A stretch of DNA of 64,000 bases from NCBI RefSeq assembly GCF_037893015.1, contig NC_133660.1, positions 284,198,578-284,262,577 on the forward strand. Reading direction: 5' to 3'. Every line of letters starts with the position of its first letter. Position 1 is the stretch's first letter. The stretch is from Macrotis lagotis (taxonomy: Eukaryota; Chordata; Mammalia; Peramelemorphia; Peramelidae). Position numbers and translations under genes: made by a program. This document shows, piece by piece, positions 1-11,544 of this stretch. The notes below the pieces were generated by a model, which had not been told where the DNA came from, made no database searches, and was given only the letters and a program-made list of their open reading frames with translations.

Positions 1-287
1 GTGATCCCCTGATTTTCATGGGGTCAGATGGAGTAAGAGATAGATGGAGTAAACCTCAAGGGAGGAGAGGCTGAAAAGTAATTACTACAATAGAAGGAAA
101 GCCTGGATGTGGCAGCAGGGAGCAAGGCTGATGACTCCTCCTGGATCAGTGATAAAAGGAGCAAAGGAGAGGAAGCCAGGGATGCAGTGTGATCTTCTGC
201 AGTGCCAGGTTTCTGTTCAAAGGAGGAGGTAGAAGGATGTGAGATTCAATTCAATTCAGTTTAAAACTTTGTTAAGCCCCTATGGTG

Positions 288-512
288 TGCCAGCCAGCCA
301 GTTAGATAGGACAGTAGAGACCAGAAGACCTGAGTTCAGATCTTTCCTCAGACACTTTCTAAACTTGTGACCCTGGACAAGTCACCTAACTCTACATGCC
401 TCAGTTTCTCATCTATCAAATGAGCTAAGTAGGAAATGGCAAAGCACCGCCATGGAAACATCAAATAGGGTGGTGAAGAGTCAAACACAACTGCAACAAC
501 TGAACAATTTTA
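288..512 (+). repeat. Mar1-type SINE
   Basis: The order ACCTGAGTTCAGATC, CCTCAGACACTT, GGACAAGTCACCTAAC, CCTCAGTTTCTCATC, then a tail with GCAACAACTGAAC matches the marsupial tRNA-derived Mar1 SINE in sense orientation. It is diverged, with no clear target duplication. Confidence 0.7.
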
Positions 513-662
513 CTAGGCACCAGGGATATAGAGCAGAGGCCACAGGAGAATAGACTTCAGGCTCAGAAAGTAACTGAATACAGGAGGTAGAAATGCTCAG
601 GCGAGGCTTTCCCCTTTCTAGCTCATCCCTTACTCAGTTGTCAGATCTCCCCAAGGCATAGA

Positions 663-846
663 TTGGACCATCTCTCCTCTCTCTCCCCAGCCCTCCCCTT
701 TCTCCTCCTTCTTCCCTCTTCCCTCTTTCTCTTCTCTCTTCTTCCTGTCTCTCTGTTTCTGTTTCTCTCTTTCCTTCTCTCTTCTACCTCTCTTTCTCCT
801 TTCTTACCACCTTCTCCCTCTTCCTCTCCTTCTCCTCCCTTCCCCC

Positions 847-850
<4 letters not shown>
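663..850 (+). repeat. CT-rich low-complexity tract
   Basis: Almost pure pyrimidine on the plus strand (CTCTCTCCCC, TTCTCTTCTTCC and similar), running directly into a CA repeat. The open reading frames it produces are low-complexity Ser/Leu/Pro or Glu/Arg strings and are not genes. Confidence 0.85.
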
Positions 851-897
<47 letters not shown>

Positions 898-911
898 ACA
901 CACACACACAC
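848..911 (+). repeat. (CA)n microsatellite
   Basis: About 30 CA dinucleotides with a single CATACA interruption near 892. Confidence 0.97.
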
Positions 912-919
912 CCCTGTGC

Positions 920-1390
920 TCAATAAAATCCAATGATTCTCTATCACCTCTAGGATTAAACATAAAACCAGTTTGACTTCTAGAGCCCTCCAGAATCTTG
1001 TCACTCTTATATTTCTAAACTTCTTACACCTTGGACCCCTCCACCTACACTGTGACTCAGTGACTCAGGAGGCACTGGCCTCCTGGCTGTTGCTTATATA
1101 TAATATTCCTTCTGCCTGGCACCCTCTACTTCCTCTTTTCTAACTCCCAGCTTCCTTCAAATCTCACCTTCTCCAAAAACCTTTCCCAAGTCCTCATTCA
1201 TCTTAGCACCTTCCCTTTCCTTTTACAAGATATTTGACTTGATTGTACAAAGGTGTTTTCATGTGATTTCCCCGGAATACTGGGAACTCTTCAAGGACAG
1301 GGACTGCTTTTGCCTTTCACTGTATCTTTAGTACTCAGCACAGAATCTGGGATACAGTAGGTGCTTAAGTCTTGCTGATGAATCTGTCAT
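920..1390 (+). repeat. L2/L3 LINE 3' end
   Basis: Hallmarks in order: AAATCTCACCTTCTCCAAAA, AACCTTTCCCAAGTCCTCATT, CAAGGACAGGGACTGCTTTTG and a GTAGGTGCTTAA terminus. These match the 3' UTR end of L2/L3 (CR1-group) elements in sense orientation. The family is called from memory of the consensus. Confidence 0.6.
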
Positions 1391-2451
1391 CAGTAAACCT
1401 TTACCAAGCTTCTCCGGTATCCCACGTGCATGCTTCGCTCGGAGCTTCCTGAGACAACTGCAAAGCAATCCTTTTCCATAAAGTGGTTACATTCCATCAG
1501 GGAAGGCAACAGGGACACAAAGAATGAAATACAACTGGATTTTGGAGGCAGCACCAACAACTGGGGGGAGCCAGAAATGCTTCATGTAGGAGGAGCCAAG
1601 GGAGCTGACCTTTGAAGGAAGCCGGGGATTCCAGCTAAGAGAGCAAAATAAGGATGGAGAGCATTCCAGGCAGAGGACCCGGGGGCCTAGGTGTGGAGGC
1701 AGTATACACCATGTTATGTGTGGGGAAACAGTAGGCGAGGCATTTGGCTGGAATGCAGAGAGGAGGAGGGGATGTTCTATGTCAGGAGAGGTGGACTTGA
1801 GCCAGGTTGTGAAGGGCTCAACATGCCAAAGCAGAACAAGTGTTTCCTACAAGTAATGGGGAGCCATTAGGCCTTTATGAACAGGGAGTAGTATGTTCAG
1901 ACATGCACTTTAACAATGGCATTTGGGCAGCTTGGTTTGGAGAGAAGAGAGAAAGGCAGGAAGACCAACTAGGAGCTTGTTTCTATTCTCCAGGCAGAAG
2001 TAGGCTGCCCCCATCTGCTCGAGACCTGTGCTGCTTATGGATGGTGTCCCCTCTGTGTAAAAGAGTTTGTGGGAATGGGCATGGGCCATTTGTTTCCATG
2101 GCTCCCCATTCTATACTCTGAGGAAAGGAGTCCTGGGCAGTTTCTGGGCTGGCCACTCCCATTCAACATCTCCAGTTTCTCCTCATCCCAAAATGGCGAT
2201 AGGTTAGACTTGCCCAAAAGATACTCAGCAGTCAGAAGAATTAAACAGGGGAGGCGACATTGCTAGTGGGTCATCCAGATGGAGAAGTCCTGCAGGCAGT
2301 TGGAGATGTGGGTTTGAAGCTCAGGGGAGGAATCAAGCCTGGAGAGTTCTATGCAAGTAAAAGCTTGTAGAAATGCTTGTTGGGATCCACTTGGGGGAAT
2401 CATTTTCCCAATGGTAATTGTGGGAAGAAAAAGATTATCGAGGGAGCATAG

Positions 2452-2620
2452 AGCTAGGATAGGACCTCAGAGACCAGCTGGTCTATGCCCTTCATTTATA
2501 TAGGAGGAAATGAGACCTAGGGTGGTTAAAAGACTTATCCAAGATCACACAGGTAAACCAGTGGGCTTGAAACGCACGTCTTCCAACTCCAGAGCCAGTT
2601 TAGGAGAGAGTTTATAGACC
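2452..2620 (+). repeat. MIR-family SINE
   Basis: GGACCTCAGAGACCAGCTGG, GAGGAAATGAGACC and CAAGATCACACAGG follow the CORE-SINE/MIR order. Diverged. Confidence 0.6.
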
Positions 2621-2716
2621 AAAAAGAGTCAGGAATCATTTGAGCCTGAAAACTGTTATGTCCTGTCTGACTTCAAACCTGAAGCTGCCTCCTTCTAGCT
2701 TTTCCCTCCCCGCCCC

Positions 2717-2717
<1 letters not shown>

Positions 2718-2781
<64 letters not shown>

Positions 2782-2791
2782 AGACACACAC
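2718..2791 (+). repeat. (CA)n microsatellite
   Basis: Roughly 28 uninterrupted CA units followed by CAGACACAGACACAC variants. Confidence 0.97.
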
Positions 2792-3599
2792 TATACAGAA
2801 CCAATACAATCCAAAAACCATTTTTTGGACAGACCTATTAATCTCCTTCTCTTGGATTCACTCCCAACTATCCACACCCTCCTTAACAAGGAATAGTCCA
2901 AATGGAATACAATAGACTGGATGGGAACTGACCAGAGTAAGGACACTGAGACACCATCCTCTCTTCGGAGGCCAGTCTTCTACTAATGTAGTCCTAGGTC
3001 AGATTGTTTTGGCTGATGCTTCATCATACTTTTGGCTCCCCTCAAGCTTGTGGCCCACTCACAGGCCCAGGTCTTTTTCACACGGACCTTTGTCTAGTCT
3101 TCCTCTATCCTGTGCTGCTACATTTGACTCCTTAAAAGTCAAGCGCACGCCTTTGAACTTCCCGCTATTAATGCATGTCTCATCATTCTTGCTTTGGAGC
3201 ATCATTGGGGATCCTAGTTCTGTCCTCCAGTATATTTTCTATCCCTCCTTGCTCTGGGTCCTCCAGGATTTTGAGGAAGTCACCGATGATCCCTTGATCC
3301 AAGATCCAAGAACTAAAGTTCCTTAGTCTGGCTTTCCTAGATTAGAAGCAGCAGAGTAGAATTCTTTATGGAGTCATCCAGGGGAGCCTGCCTCATTGAG
3401 GGTTGTCTTGCTCATCCTTCTCTTGAGAAGCTGTTGTGAGAAGGGAGAATAGAAACTGTCGCCTTGGCTCTCTTAGTTACCTAGGGGAGAGTCGATTTGT
3501 ATAAGGAAATGAGTTAATGTTCCAGCCAATGAAGCCCTCCAATACTCCAGGCTGACTTTGGGCCCAGCTGTTCCACTTGGGATGAATCCACCTAACTGC

Positions 3600-4560
3600 G
3601 TTAGCACTCTGCCTTTGTCTCTTCCTCTTCTCCACATTCTGACCCTATGACCCTCACCCTCTCCTCAGTACCATAAGAACCATTCTGTTTCTTTGTGACT
3701 ACCATTTCTCTTTCTCAATACTCAGAATCCATCCTCTTATCCCAGTACCTTCTAGAATTTTGCCAGGACTTAAAATTCATGCTCATGGCCTTTCCCCCCC
3801 CTTTCCACACGGCTCCTGTAGCTTCTCCACATTCTCCACAATCTCTCCGGGCTCCAGGAAGCAGCTTTGAGACACATCAAACTGTTTCCCCAAAGGCCTG
3901 TTTGCTCCTTTACCATCAATTCTCTGTTGGCCATCTTGGTTCCTCTTTTCCGAACCAAAGACTCCTTGGTAGAAGGAGGAAAGAAAAGCAGAAACAAAAC
4001 AGGACATGAGCAATTCTGCCTTTTTTTCCTTCCTCCATTCTCATTATCCCATTTGCCCTGAGCGCTGCTTCCATCAATTCTTTCATCCCCTCCCTTGCTC
4101 CCAGCAAAGCTAAAACAGCCTCCGGAGTTTTCTTTGGCACTTCTCCCCAGACTCAGTTCCTCTGGCACTACATCATCGTTGACACAATTCCTCCAGCTCT
4201 GGTCTCCTTTGTAGGCATCCTCAACTCTCTTTCCCTCCTCTGTATATGTTTTAAAAATGAGAATTCACTGGCTTTAGCACACCCACAGTGATTGCTTCCT
4301 CTCTCACACTTCCCATTTTCCTTTCTCATCAGAGGTTGGCTTTTTTTAAGTTTTTAGAATTCTCTTCTTTAGAACCTCTCATCTCCAATGTCTCTTATGA
4401 ATTCTCAACCCATGAAATCCTACCTTTAAAATTCACTCTCCCCAAGTCTACCATACTCAAAAGATTTATCTGCCACCTCCTTCCTGCCCCATTTGTACCT
4501 GCATCAAAGCTTACTTTCCCTTAACATTGGGTCTGGGGCTACTTGCACTGGGCCTAGTTT
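3600..4560 (+). repeat. degenerate L2/L3-like LINE remnant
   Basis: Pyrimidine-rich sequence with the texture of old L2/L3 copies (for example CATCCTCAACTCTCTTTCCCTCC and TCCAATGTCTCTTATGAATT). No intact frame survives. The assignment is by general resemblance and is weak. Confidence 0.35.
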
Positions 4561-4949
4561 GGGCTCCTAGAGAGGGTTTTTTCCAAATTTGGACTCAAAG
4601 ATTGGCATCTTACTGGGACCTTATCATATGTTGGCATTGACATATATCTGGCCAATTCCTGATCAACCCCATTCTTATTTGACATTGAGCTTGAGCTAGG
4701 TGAAATGGTTCTGGAAAAGGCAAGTGAAAAGGATGTCTCTGTACAACATTCCCCTCACTATAAAAAACATAATGTACACATCATGCCACCATTAATTTGA
4801 TTGACATGATCGTCCTCAAAACTGAAGGACAACTTAAAATTCCTACAACCTTTCCAAACTAGCTTCTCTTTAGGCACATCATCACCATCTTACTCTTAAG
4901 ATCTTTGGATCTTATCAATGGATCTTAGTCCATATCAAATTTCATCCTT

Positions 4950-5660
4950 AAAAGAAAGTCTTTCATTTATTTATTTTTCCAATTACATGCAAAGGTTGTT
5001 TTCAACAATCATCTTTTTGTAAGGTTTTGAGTTTCACATTTTTCTCTCTCCCTCCCTACCCCCTTTCCTCTTACCTCCCCTTGACAGAGAGAAATCTAAT
5101 ATAGGTTACGCATATATAATATATAATATATATTTTTGTTAAGCATATTTCCATGTTAATCATGTCATAAAAGAATTAGAACTAAAAAGAGGGAAAAACA
5201 GAAGAGGGAAAAAATATGAAACATGAAAAATCTTTAAAATTGAAACTAGTCAGCTTTGGTCTGCAATCAGACTTGCTCATTTCTGTGGATGTAGTTCCAA
5301 ATTACTGTCCAGAATGGTTGGATCAGTTCACAACTCTACCGACAATGCATTAGTGTTCCAGTCTTCCCACATCCCTTTCAACATGGATTAATTTCCTTTT
5401 TTTTTTTTTTTTTGCCATATTGGTTGATCTGATGGGTGTGGGGTGGTTCCTTGGAGTTGTTTTAATTTGCATTTCTGTAATCAATAACGATTAGAATATT
5501 TTTTTCCTATGATTATAGATAACTTTAATTTCTTCATCTGAGAACTGTCTGTTCCTATCCTTTAATCATTTATCACTTGGGGAATGACTTGTATTCTTAT
5601 AAATTTGACTCAGTTCTCTATATATTATAGAAATGAGTCCTTTATTAGTTGTAAAACGAA
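4950..5660 (-). repeat. L1 3' fragment, minus strand
   Basis: The reverse complement reads in L1 3' order. CCAATTACATGCAAAGG near 4978 is the 3' UTR end, then CAGAATGGTTGGATCAGTTCACAACTC, then ATTTGCATTTCTGTAATCAATAA. The same block recurs at 48430-49130 and 45905-46200. An A-tail (plus-strand T run) lies at 5397-5414 inside it. Confidence 0.65.
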
Positions 5661-5669
5661 AAATTCTTT

Positions 5670-5835
5670 TGAGTCCAATCCCATTGTTTTGCAGATTAGA
5701 AAATTTAAGGTTGAAAAAGGTAGTGATTTTGCCCAGAACCACCTAGGGAATACATATAGGTTTGAGTTTGAAACTCAGGTCCCCAGCAACCCAGGTCAGT
5801 GCTCTTCCAACTACACCACACTGTCTTTAGCAGGA
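5670..5835 (+). repeat. MIR-like SINE
   Basis: AGTGATTTTGCCCAGAACCA, GAAACTCAGGTC, and GTGCTCTTCCAACTACACCACACTG form a MIR-type 3' half. Diverged. Confidence 0.5.
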
Positions 5836-5875
5836 TCGAGGGAGAACTCTTAGACAACTGTCTAGAACACAAAAG

Positions 5876-6237
5876 CTTGTTGTCATTTAGTCATGTCCAA
5901 TTCTTTATGATCCTATGGACTATTTTTTTTCCCTGGCATTTTCTTGACAAAAATCTGGGAGTGGCTTGCCATTTCCTTCTCAGTAGATCACCTATTTTTT
6001 TTGGTCAGTTATCCATTATGATCTGTCCCTTTTTAATAAGTCTAAATGGCATAGCTCAGTTTCATTGAGCTACACAAGCCTTCTGCCACAATAAGCAAGT
6101 GATCCAGGATTTTTTTTTAGGCAAACTGGTTGAGTGACTTGCTCAGGGTCTCACAGTTAGTAAATGTCTGAGGCTGAATTTGAAACCAGGACTTCCTGCC
6201 CGGAACTTTATCCACTTTACCACCTAGCTGGCTCAGA
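5876..6237 (-). repeat. Mar1-type SINE, interrupted
   Basis: Plus-strand GTCATGTCCAATTCTTTATG to GGCTTGCCATTTCCTTCTC, then TGACTTGCTCAGGGTCTCACAG to CCACCTAGCTGGCTC, is the reverse complement of Mar1. About 100 bp of unrelated sequence separates the two halves (about 5990-6115). Confidence 0.65.
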
Positions 6238-8737
6238 CTACAAAGCATTGCGTGGTGCTACCTGAGAGGTTTGACATAAGTGCTGAAGAGAGAAGACTTG
6301 TTTTCAGTTTTAAAGGTTAGGACAGCTTCATGGAGAAGGGGTGCCTGAACTGGAGATGGAAGGATGGGTAGTATTTCCATAAGACATATGAAAAAGAAAG
6401 TCAAGAGAATGACACAAGCAAAAATGTAGAGATGGGGAATAGATAGAACGTTTATGAATGCGTACAATTTTCTGCAGGGAATTTTGGCAGTGCCCAGTTG
6501 TGACCTACTCCTGTCAGAGCTACAAGATGAACTAGAAATAGACTGGTGATCTGAACCTTCTGGTCCTGATGATAGACCATACTCTTTCCCTCCAGGGCTT
6601 TGCCAAGATAGAGCTAAGTCCCCATGTCTATGTCCATCTTCAGGCTTCCAGAACCCCTGAGATCCCTCAGTCTGGAACCTTAATCCTATGTTCAAACCCT
6701 GGAACGAGAATTGAGTCTGCCCCTCTACTGGTGCCACGAGGGAGTTCTGAGGTTGGCCATATTTTCTTTTCTCCGGTAGTAGGTGAAAGATCTCATTGGA
6801 ATCAGAACTGCGTACTCCATAGAACCACTGTTTTCTGTATCAGAATATCTGGGGGTATCTAGGGGTCATTTTACCAGACTCCTCATTTCATAGATTACAG
6901 GTCTGAGCCTCATTCAGAATTGGAAGAAAACTCCTGGGTTTCTGCTCTCAGTTGTGAGGCTGTTTAGGATTTTCTTGGCAAAGATCCTGGAGCGCTTTGC
7001 CATGTTCTGCTACAGCTCTGAGGCAGAGTGAAGTGACTGATCTAGGGTTAATATGTGGCCTCTGGTCCAATCTGAAAGTAATCCCCACTAGAACATGCCT
7101 GACAAATGACTTCCACTTTCTGCTTAGAAAACTCCAAGGAAAGGGAATCTGTCCCCTGCTTTGTCCCTGGTGCTGCCCTTTGAAGTCAGATACTAATTTA
7201 ATCCCACCTTCACAGGTCAGCTCCTTGTAACATGGAAATAGTTCCCTTTTCTCTGAGGTCCAGAAAGGTGAGACAGTCCTTGCCCCAGCATCATACAAAG
7301 AGGAAACAGCAGTTTCAGAATTTGAACTCAGGTCCTCAGAATTTAAAGGCATTTCCTTCCCTCTTATGTGTCCCTCTCTCCTCCCCTTTATCTCAGGGAC
7401 TTTACATGCTCTCAGGTCCCTCCCTTCTCTGCAACTCCTCATTGGCAGGCTCTCACCCACGCATCCTGTGGCCAATAGGTTTAGGACCTACTGGTCTTTT
7501 TCCCCTTTAATGAATGCCTCCTCCTATGCCAACCCACACTTCCTTTAGATCAAGGCTTGCTGTGAGCTCAGCCCTCTTCTGGAGGCTTGGGGGTTTAGAC
7601 ACGATTATAGGGCAGGAACCTGCCCTTGAGGGACTTCTAATCTAATTGGGGAAGGACCGGGAGGTCCTCCACCTGAGAGATGACTAAAGCAGTCCCTCAG
7701 GAGGAGAGGTCAGGCTATATGGAAGAGGCTGGGTTGTCTTTCAGTGACCGGAAATGACGGGGTTTGGAGGTGAGGCCTTAGTGATCAAGTCAAGCTCTGT
7801 CCATGTCCAAGGTGAGGGGTGGGGGTGGATAGCGGATCTAATGAGATGAGGGGCTTACAGTCATTTGCAAACATAGACAACTGTTAGAGAAGGGGATTGG
7901 CTTGCCAGCTTAGCTAGTAAGTGGCAGACATTTCCACAATTGGAACTGGGATCACAGAAACAGCAGTCATATATGGCCAAGAATCTCATCTTCTTGATGT
8001 GTGATCATTCAGCTTCCGCCTGAAGACTGTAAGTGAGCAGAAAGCTCCTAGCTCTTCAGGCTACTGGAGAGAAGCAGCTCTGATGGTAAGAAAAAAGTCC
8101 CTGACATCAAGCCTGAACTAACCCCCTGCAACCTTCCCCAAGTTTTCAGGGTTCAATCCTTTGAGGTCTTGTAGACTGAGTCCCAGCTCCTTCCCTTGTG
8201 GTATCCGAAGATGACCAGGACTTCCCTCCTTACTTCCAGACTTGTCCACTCCAGGCTCACTCTCCCATGTCCCCTCAGTCCAAGATAGCACAATACCTCT
8301 TGAAGGACCGAGGTAGACATTTCTCTGTATCTGTTCCCAGATTTGTAGGATGAAGGGGGTCTCCATCTGGCTAGGGAATCATAAGAAATGTAGTCTTCCA
8401 CCTGAAAGTTGCTAAGAGAAGATATCTTGTCTGGGGATGATGAGAGTTTCATCCTAGGGAATGATAGGAGATGGAGCCTTTCCTTGTTCTAGGTGTTGGA
8501 AAGGACAGTCCTCACCCAAGGATGATGGGAGTTGTGGTTCTCGTCTTAGGAGATGATGGGAGATGTAGCTTTCTCTCTCAGTCTAGGGGTTCCAAGCAGA
8601 TAGCTTCCTTCTCCACTTCTCTACCCATTCGTGGGTTTTCAGTTCCCAGCCCTAGGAAAGGGGGGAAGGAGCCTTCCCTTCTGTGACCTCCCCTGGGTCC
8701 CCGCCTCCCAGCAGGAGCCCCCCTAGACGGCTGTGTG

Positions 8738-8768
8738 TGTATCTATATATCTATATTATATATATATT
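8738..8768 (+). repeat. TA-rich simple repeat
   Basis: Short TATATCTATATTATATATATATTT run in the NRXN2 intron. Confidence 0.8.
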
Positions 8769-9972
8769 TCCTTTCCTTTTTTTGCTTTCTTCTTTCTGTT
8801 GGTTTGTTGTTTTTCCTAAAAGGGCCTTAGGCAGCCAAGCCCTGGGGCAGCGCTATAGCTGCTGGGGCTCTGGGGAGGGGGGAGGGGGGAGGCTAGAGGG
8901 GCAGTGGGAGTGGGCGGAGAGAGGAGGATGGGTAGTCAGGGGCAGCTCAGGTCTAGTCTCTCACCTCACCTCACCTGCTCCTAACCCTGACCTTCCAGTG
9001 TCACCTCCCCTTCAGACATAGCATCCCCTTTACACGGGAACTTGGTCCACTCCCCCTTCCCTGATTGCCCTTGGGCCTTCATCCTGCCTGGCCTCCATTC
9101 TCCTAAGCACACAGGTCCAGACCCCCCCCCCCCCAGTCCACCCAGTTCTCTTTCCTACCTCATTCCCTCCATCCCTTAATCCATTTTACCTGAGGGTTGC
9201 ACCCCAGACACCCCAGCTGTCCCAGCTCACTCAGGTCTCTCTTGTATCTCTTCCTTACCCCTTGTGTCTGGGGCTCCTGTCAGCTCCCAGATCTCTGGTG
9301 CCTCCATGCCCACCCCACCCGGTCCATTAGAACCACAGCTTTCATCCGAAACCCAGTACCTGTCAGCCTGTGGCCCCAACCCCTTAGGTCTGACCTCAGG
9401 TCCAGCTCGGCTAAGAGTGAGGAGAGAGGGAGAGAAGCAGGGAGAGGAGAGAAGAGGTGAACAAGGGAGGTACCAGGGCCAGAGGACAGACAGACAGACA
9501 GACAGAACAAAGTTGTACGGAAAAGAAAAGGCAAAGCAAAGAAAAAAAGTTGTCTTTATTTTCATCCGGGAGAACCCTCTTACACAGCTCTGTTTTGTAA
9601 TTTTTTTCTTCATGCTAAAATCACTGGGCCTATTTGTTGATGTAAGTTACCTGAATTCCGTGGTATGCTCTCTTCTTTTTTAAAAACCAAACCGATCACA
9701 GACACCCTCCCCCCCCAAGAGAAACTAGCCAGTGCCCCTGCCCTTGCCAGTGGCCTTGTGTCAATGCTGCTGCTGACCCATTTAAAGCTGTTTTTAAAAC
9801 AACCACCACCAAAAATAAGACAAAAAAAGAACCAGACCAGTAGACTTTCTTGCTTTTTGTTGGGTTTTTTTTCGTTCCGTTTCTATTTGCTTTTCTTGTT
9901 TTTTCCTTTTGGTTTCTTAAAAACGAACCCAAAATTCAAAGAGAACAAAAAAGAGAACCGAGAACCCACAGC

Positions 9973-10044
9973 GCAGAGTCCCTCCCGTGGGCAGAGTCCC
10001 TCCAGCGGGCAGAGTCCCTCCAGTGGGCAGAGTCCCTCCCGTGG
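9973..10044 (+). repeat. 18-bp minisatellite, four copies
   Basis: Four head-to-tail units of GCAGAGTCCCTCCMGYGG start at 9973, 9991, 10009 and 10027. They differ only at two positions. A partial fifth unit (GCAGG) follows. The array ends about 190 bp upstream of the terminal NRXN2 exon. Confidence 0.95.
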
Positions 10045-10236
10045 GCAGGCCCCCGGCGCCTAACTATCGCCCCCCTGGGCCGGCTCGGGTCCAAGCCCTA
10101 GGTAGCCTGTGGGACCAGCTAATTGGAACCGATTGGCGATGTTTGTGATACAGGCCTGTTTCTCTCTCTGACCCCCGGCCCGTCCTCGTCGGCTGCCCCT
10201 GATGCCCTCTCTTTTCTCTTCTCTCTCTTCTTCTAG

Positions 10237-11147
10237 GAGGCGAGTTAATTTTGCCCATTATTACGGAAGACTCCCTAGACCCCCCTCCGGTGGCCACCCG
10301 CTCCCCCTTCGTGCCCCCGCCCCCGACTTTCTACCCCTTCCTCACGGGCATGGGGGCCACCCAAGACACCCTGCCCCCGCCCGGGGCCCGGCGGCCCCCC
10401 GCGGGGCCACCCCCGTGCCAGGGCGGGGAGCAGGATGACAGCGACTGCGAGGAGCCCATCGAGGCGTCGGGCTTCGCCTCGGGGGAGGTCTTTGACTCCA
10501 GTTTGCCCCCCACGGACGACGAAGACTTTTACACCACCTTCCCCCTGGTCACGGACCGTACCACCCTCCTGTCCCCCCGCAAGCCTCCTCCCCCCCGGCC
10601 CAACCTCAGGACAGACGGGGCCACGGGGGCGCCTGGGGTCCTCCTCGCCCCCTCCGCCCTGCCCCCCAATCTGCCGGCCGGCAAAATGAACCACCGCGAC
10701 CCGCTGCAGCCGCTGCTGGAGAACCCGCCGGTGGCGGCGGCGGGGGGCCCCGGGGCGCCCACGGCCTTCGAGCCGCGCCGGCCGCCTCCCGCCCCGGCCC
10801 CCGGCGTGACGGCCGCCCCCGGCTTCCCCCGTGTCCCCACAGCCAACCCCACGGGGCCCGGGGAGCGGGGCCCGCCCGGCGCCGTCGAGGTGATCCGCGA
10901 GTCCAGCAGCACCACGGGCATGGTGGTGGGCATCGTGGCGGCGGCGGCGCTCTGCATCCTCATCCTCCTCTACGCCATGTACAAGTACCGCAACCGCGAC
11001 GAGGGCTCCTACCAGGTGGACCAGAGCCGCAACTACATCAGCAACTCGGCCCAGAGCAACGGCGCCGTAGTCAAGGAGAAGGCCCCGGCCGCGCCCAAAG
11101 CGCCCAGCAAGGCCAAGAAGAACAAAGACAAAGAGTACTACGTGTGA
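10237..11147 (+). CDS. NRXN2: Neurexin-2, terminal coding exon (SS5 insert, TM helix, cytoplasmic tail)
   Basis: This exon encodes the last 302 residues of neurexin-2, a presynaptic single-pass adhesion receptor that binds neuroligins, LRRTMs and cerebellins. It begins in phase: GA completes a Gly codon, followed by Gly-Glu-Leu-Ile-Leu-Pro, as in the human long SS5 isoform. A Pro-rich, acidic extracellular stalk follows (motifs [20 protein letters not shown] and [14 protein letters not shown]). Next come the juxtamembrane [11 protein letters not shown], a hydrophobic helix ([20 protein letters not shown]), the 4.1-binding [10 protein letters not shown], the [17 protein letters not shown] stretch and the C-terminal PDZ ligand KEYYV. 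The stop is TGA at 11145-11147. The frame is open throughout and the tail is nearly identical to human neurexin-2 as I recall it, so the gene looks functional. The exon is extremely GC- and CpG-rich. Upstream exons lie outside the window. Confidence 0.97.
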
Positions 11148-11260
11148 GCCGCCGGCTTCGCGGTGCCCGCGATGCCCGAGGGAGCCGCCGGCCCGGCCAG
11201 CCGCCGCCGCCCCTGCCCGACCCCACCCCCCGGGGCCGGGCCCAGGGCCGCCTCGGACTT
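10270..11260 (+). other. CpG-dense GC-rich island
   Basis: Sequence is dominated by GC with very many CpG dinucleotides (GCCGCGCCGGCCGCC and similar), covering the last NRXN2 coding exon and the start of its 3' UTR. It contrasts sharply with the AT-rich flanks. It explains the long antisense open frames over the exon. Confidence 0.85.
10841..10843 (+). promoter_or_regulatory. NRXN2: Internal alternative 3' splice acceptor (splice site 5)
   Basis: CCCCCGTGTCCCCACAG ends at 10842 and is followed by CCAACCCCACGGGG, encoding (A)NPTGPGERG. The distance from the upstream acceptor (10237 to 10843) is 606 bp, exactly 202 codons, and both acceptors enter in the same phase. Use of this site removes the long stalk and joins the acidic segment to [10 protein letters not shown], as in the short neurexin SS5 isoforms. 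Usage is inferred from known neurexin splicing. Confidence 0.75.
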
Positions 11261-11544
11261 CTCTCGCCAAGAGGAAACGCAAAAACAAGGGGAAGCAAGG
11301 AAAAGGAAACCACGAAACCAGTGCCCCCTCCTCGGTTTTCCTCCCCGTCCACCGTGGTGGTCTCCAGAGCTGCCTCCCCTGGGCCAAGGGAGACCGGAGA
11401 GTGAGGCCTTGCAGCTCCCACTCCCAGCCCTGGATTGATTTATTTTTTTAAAGTGGGGGGATGATTTTCTTTAGGGGGGGCGTGGGGGCGGGAAGGCAGG
11501 CAGGGGTTTTGTAAAGTGTTCGCTTCTCGTCCGGTTTGTTTCCT

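Larger units (their letters stand above)
1..10236 (+). other. NRXN2: NRXN2 last intron (3' part)
   Basis: No coding exon of NRXN2 or another gene could be recognised here. The segment ends in a pyrimidine-rich acceptor (CTCTCTTCTTCTAG) at 10236. The upstream NRXN2 exon, which should end in the acidic ECEPSTG-type segment, is not visible, so the donor lies before this window. The intron holds two (CA)n arrays, a CT-rich tract at about 663-850, a Mar1 SINE, an L2/L3 3' end, MIR-like fragments, an L1 3' fragment on the minus strand and a short GC-rich minisatellite. Intron status is inferred from the acceptor and the known NRXN2 gene structure. Confidence 0.8.

Noticed and set aside
641..1004. 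Open frames with Cys-Val or Thr-His repeats at the CA arrays (also 2636-2915, 36134-36544)
   Set aside because: Pure dinucleotide translation; no protein family.
10275..11387. A 370-codon open frame on the minus strand over the NRXN2 exon
   Set aside because: It is antisense to a clearly coding exon, is Gly/Arg/Ala-rich and exists because CpG-rich DNA has few stop codons.
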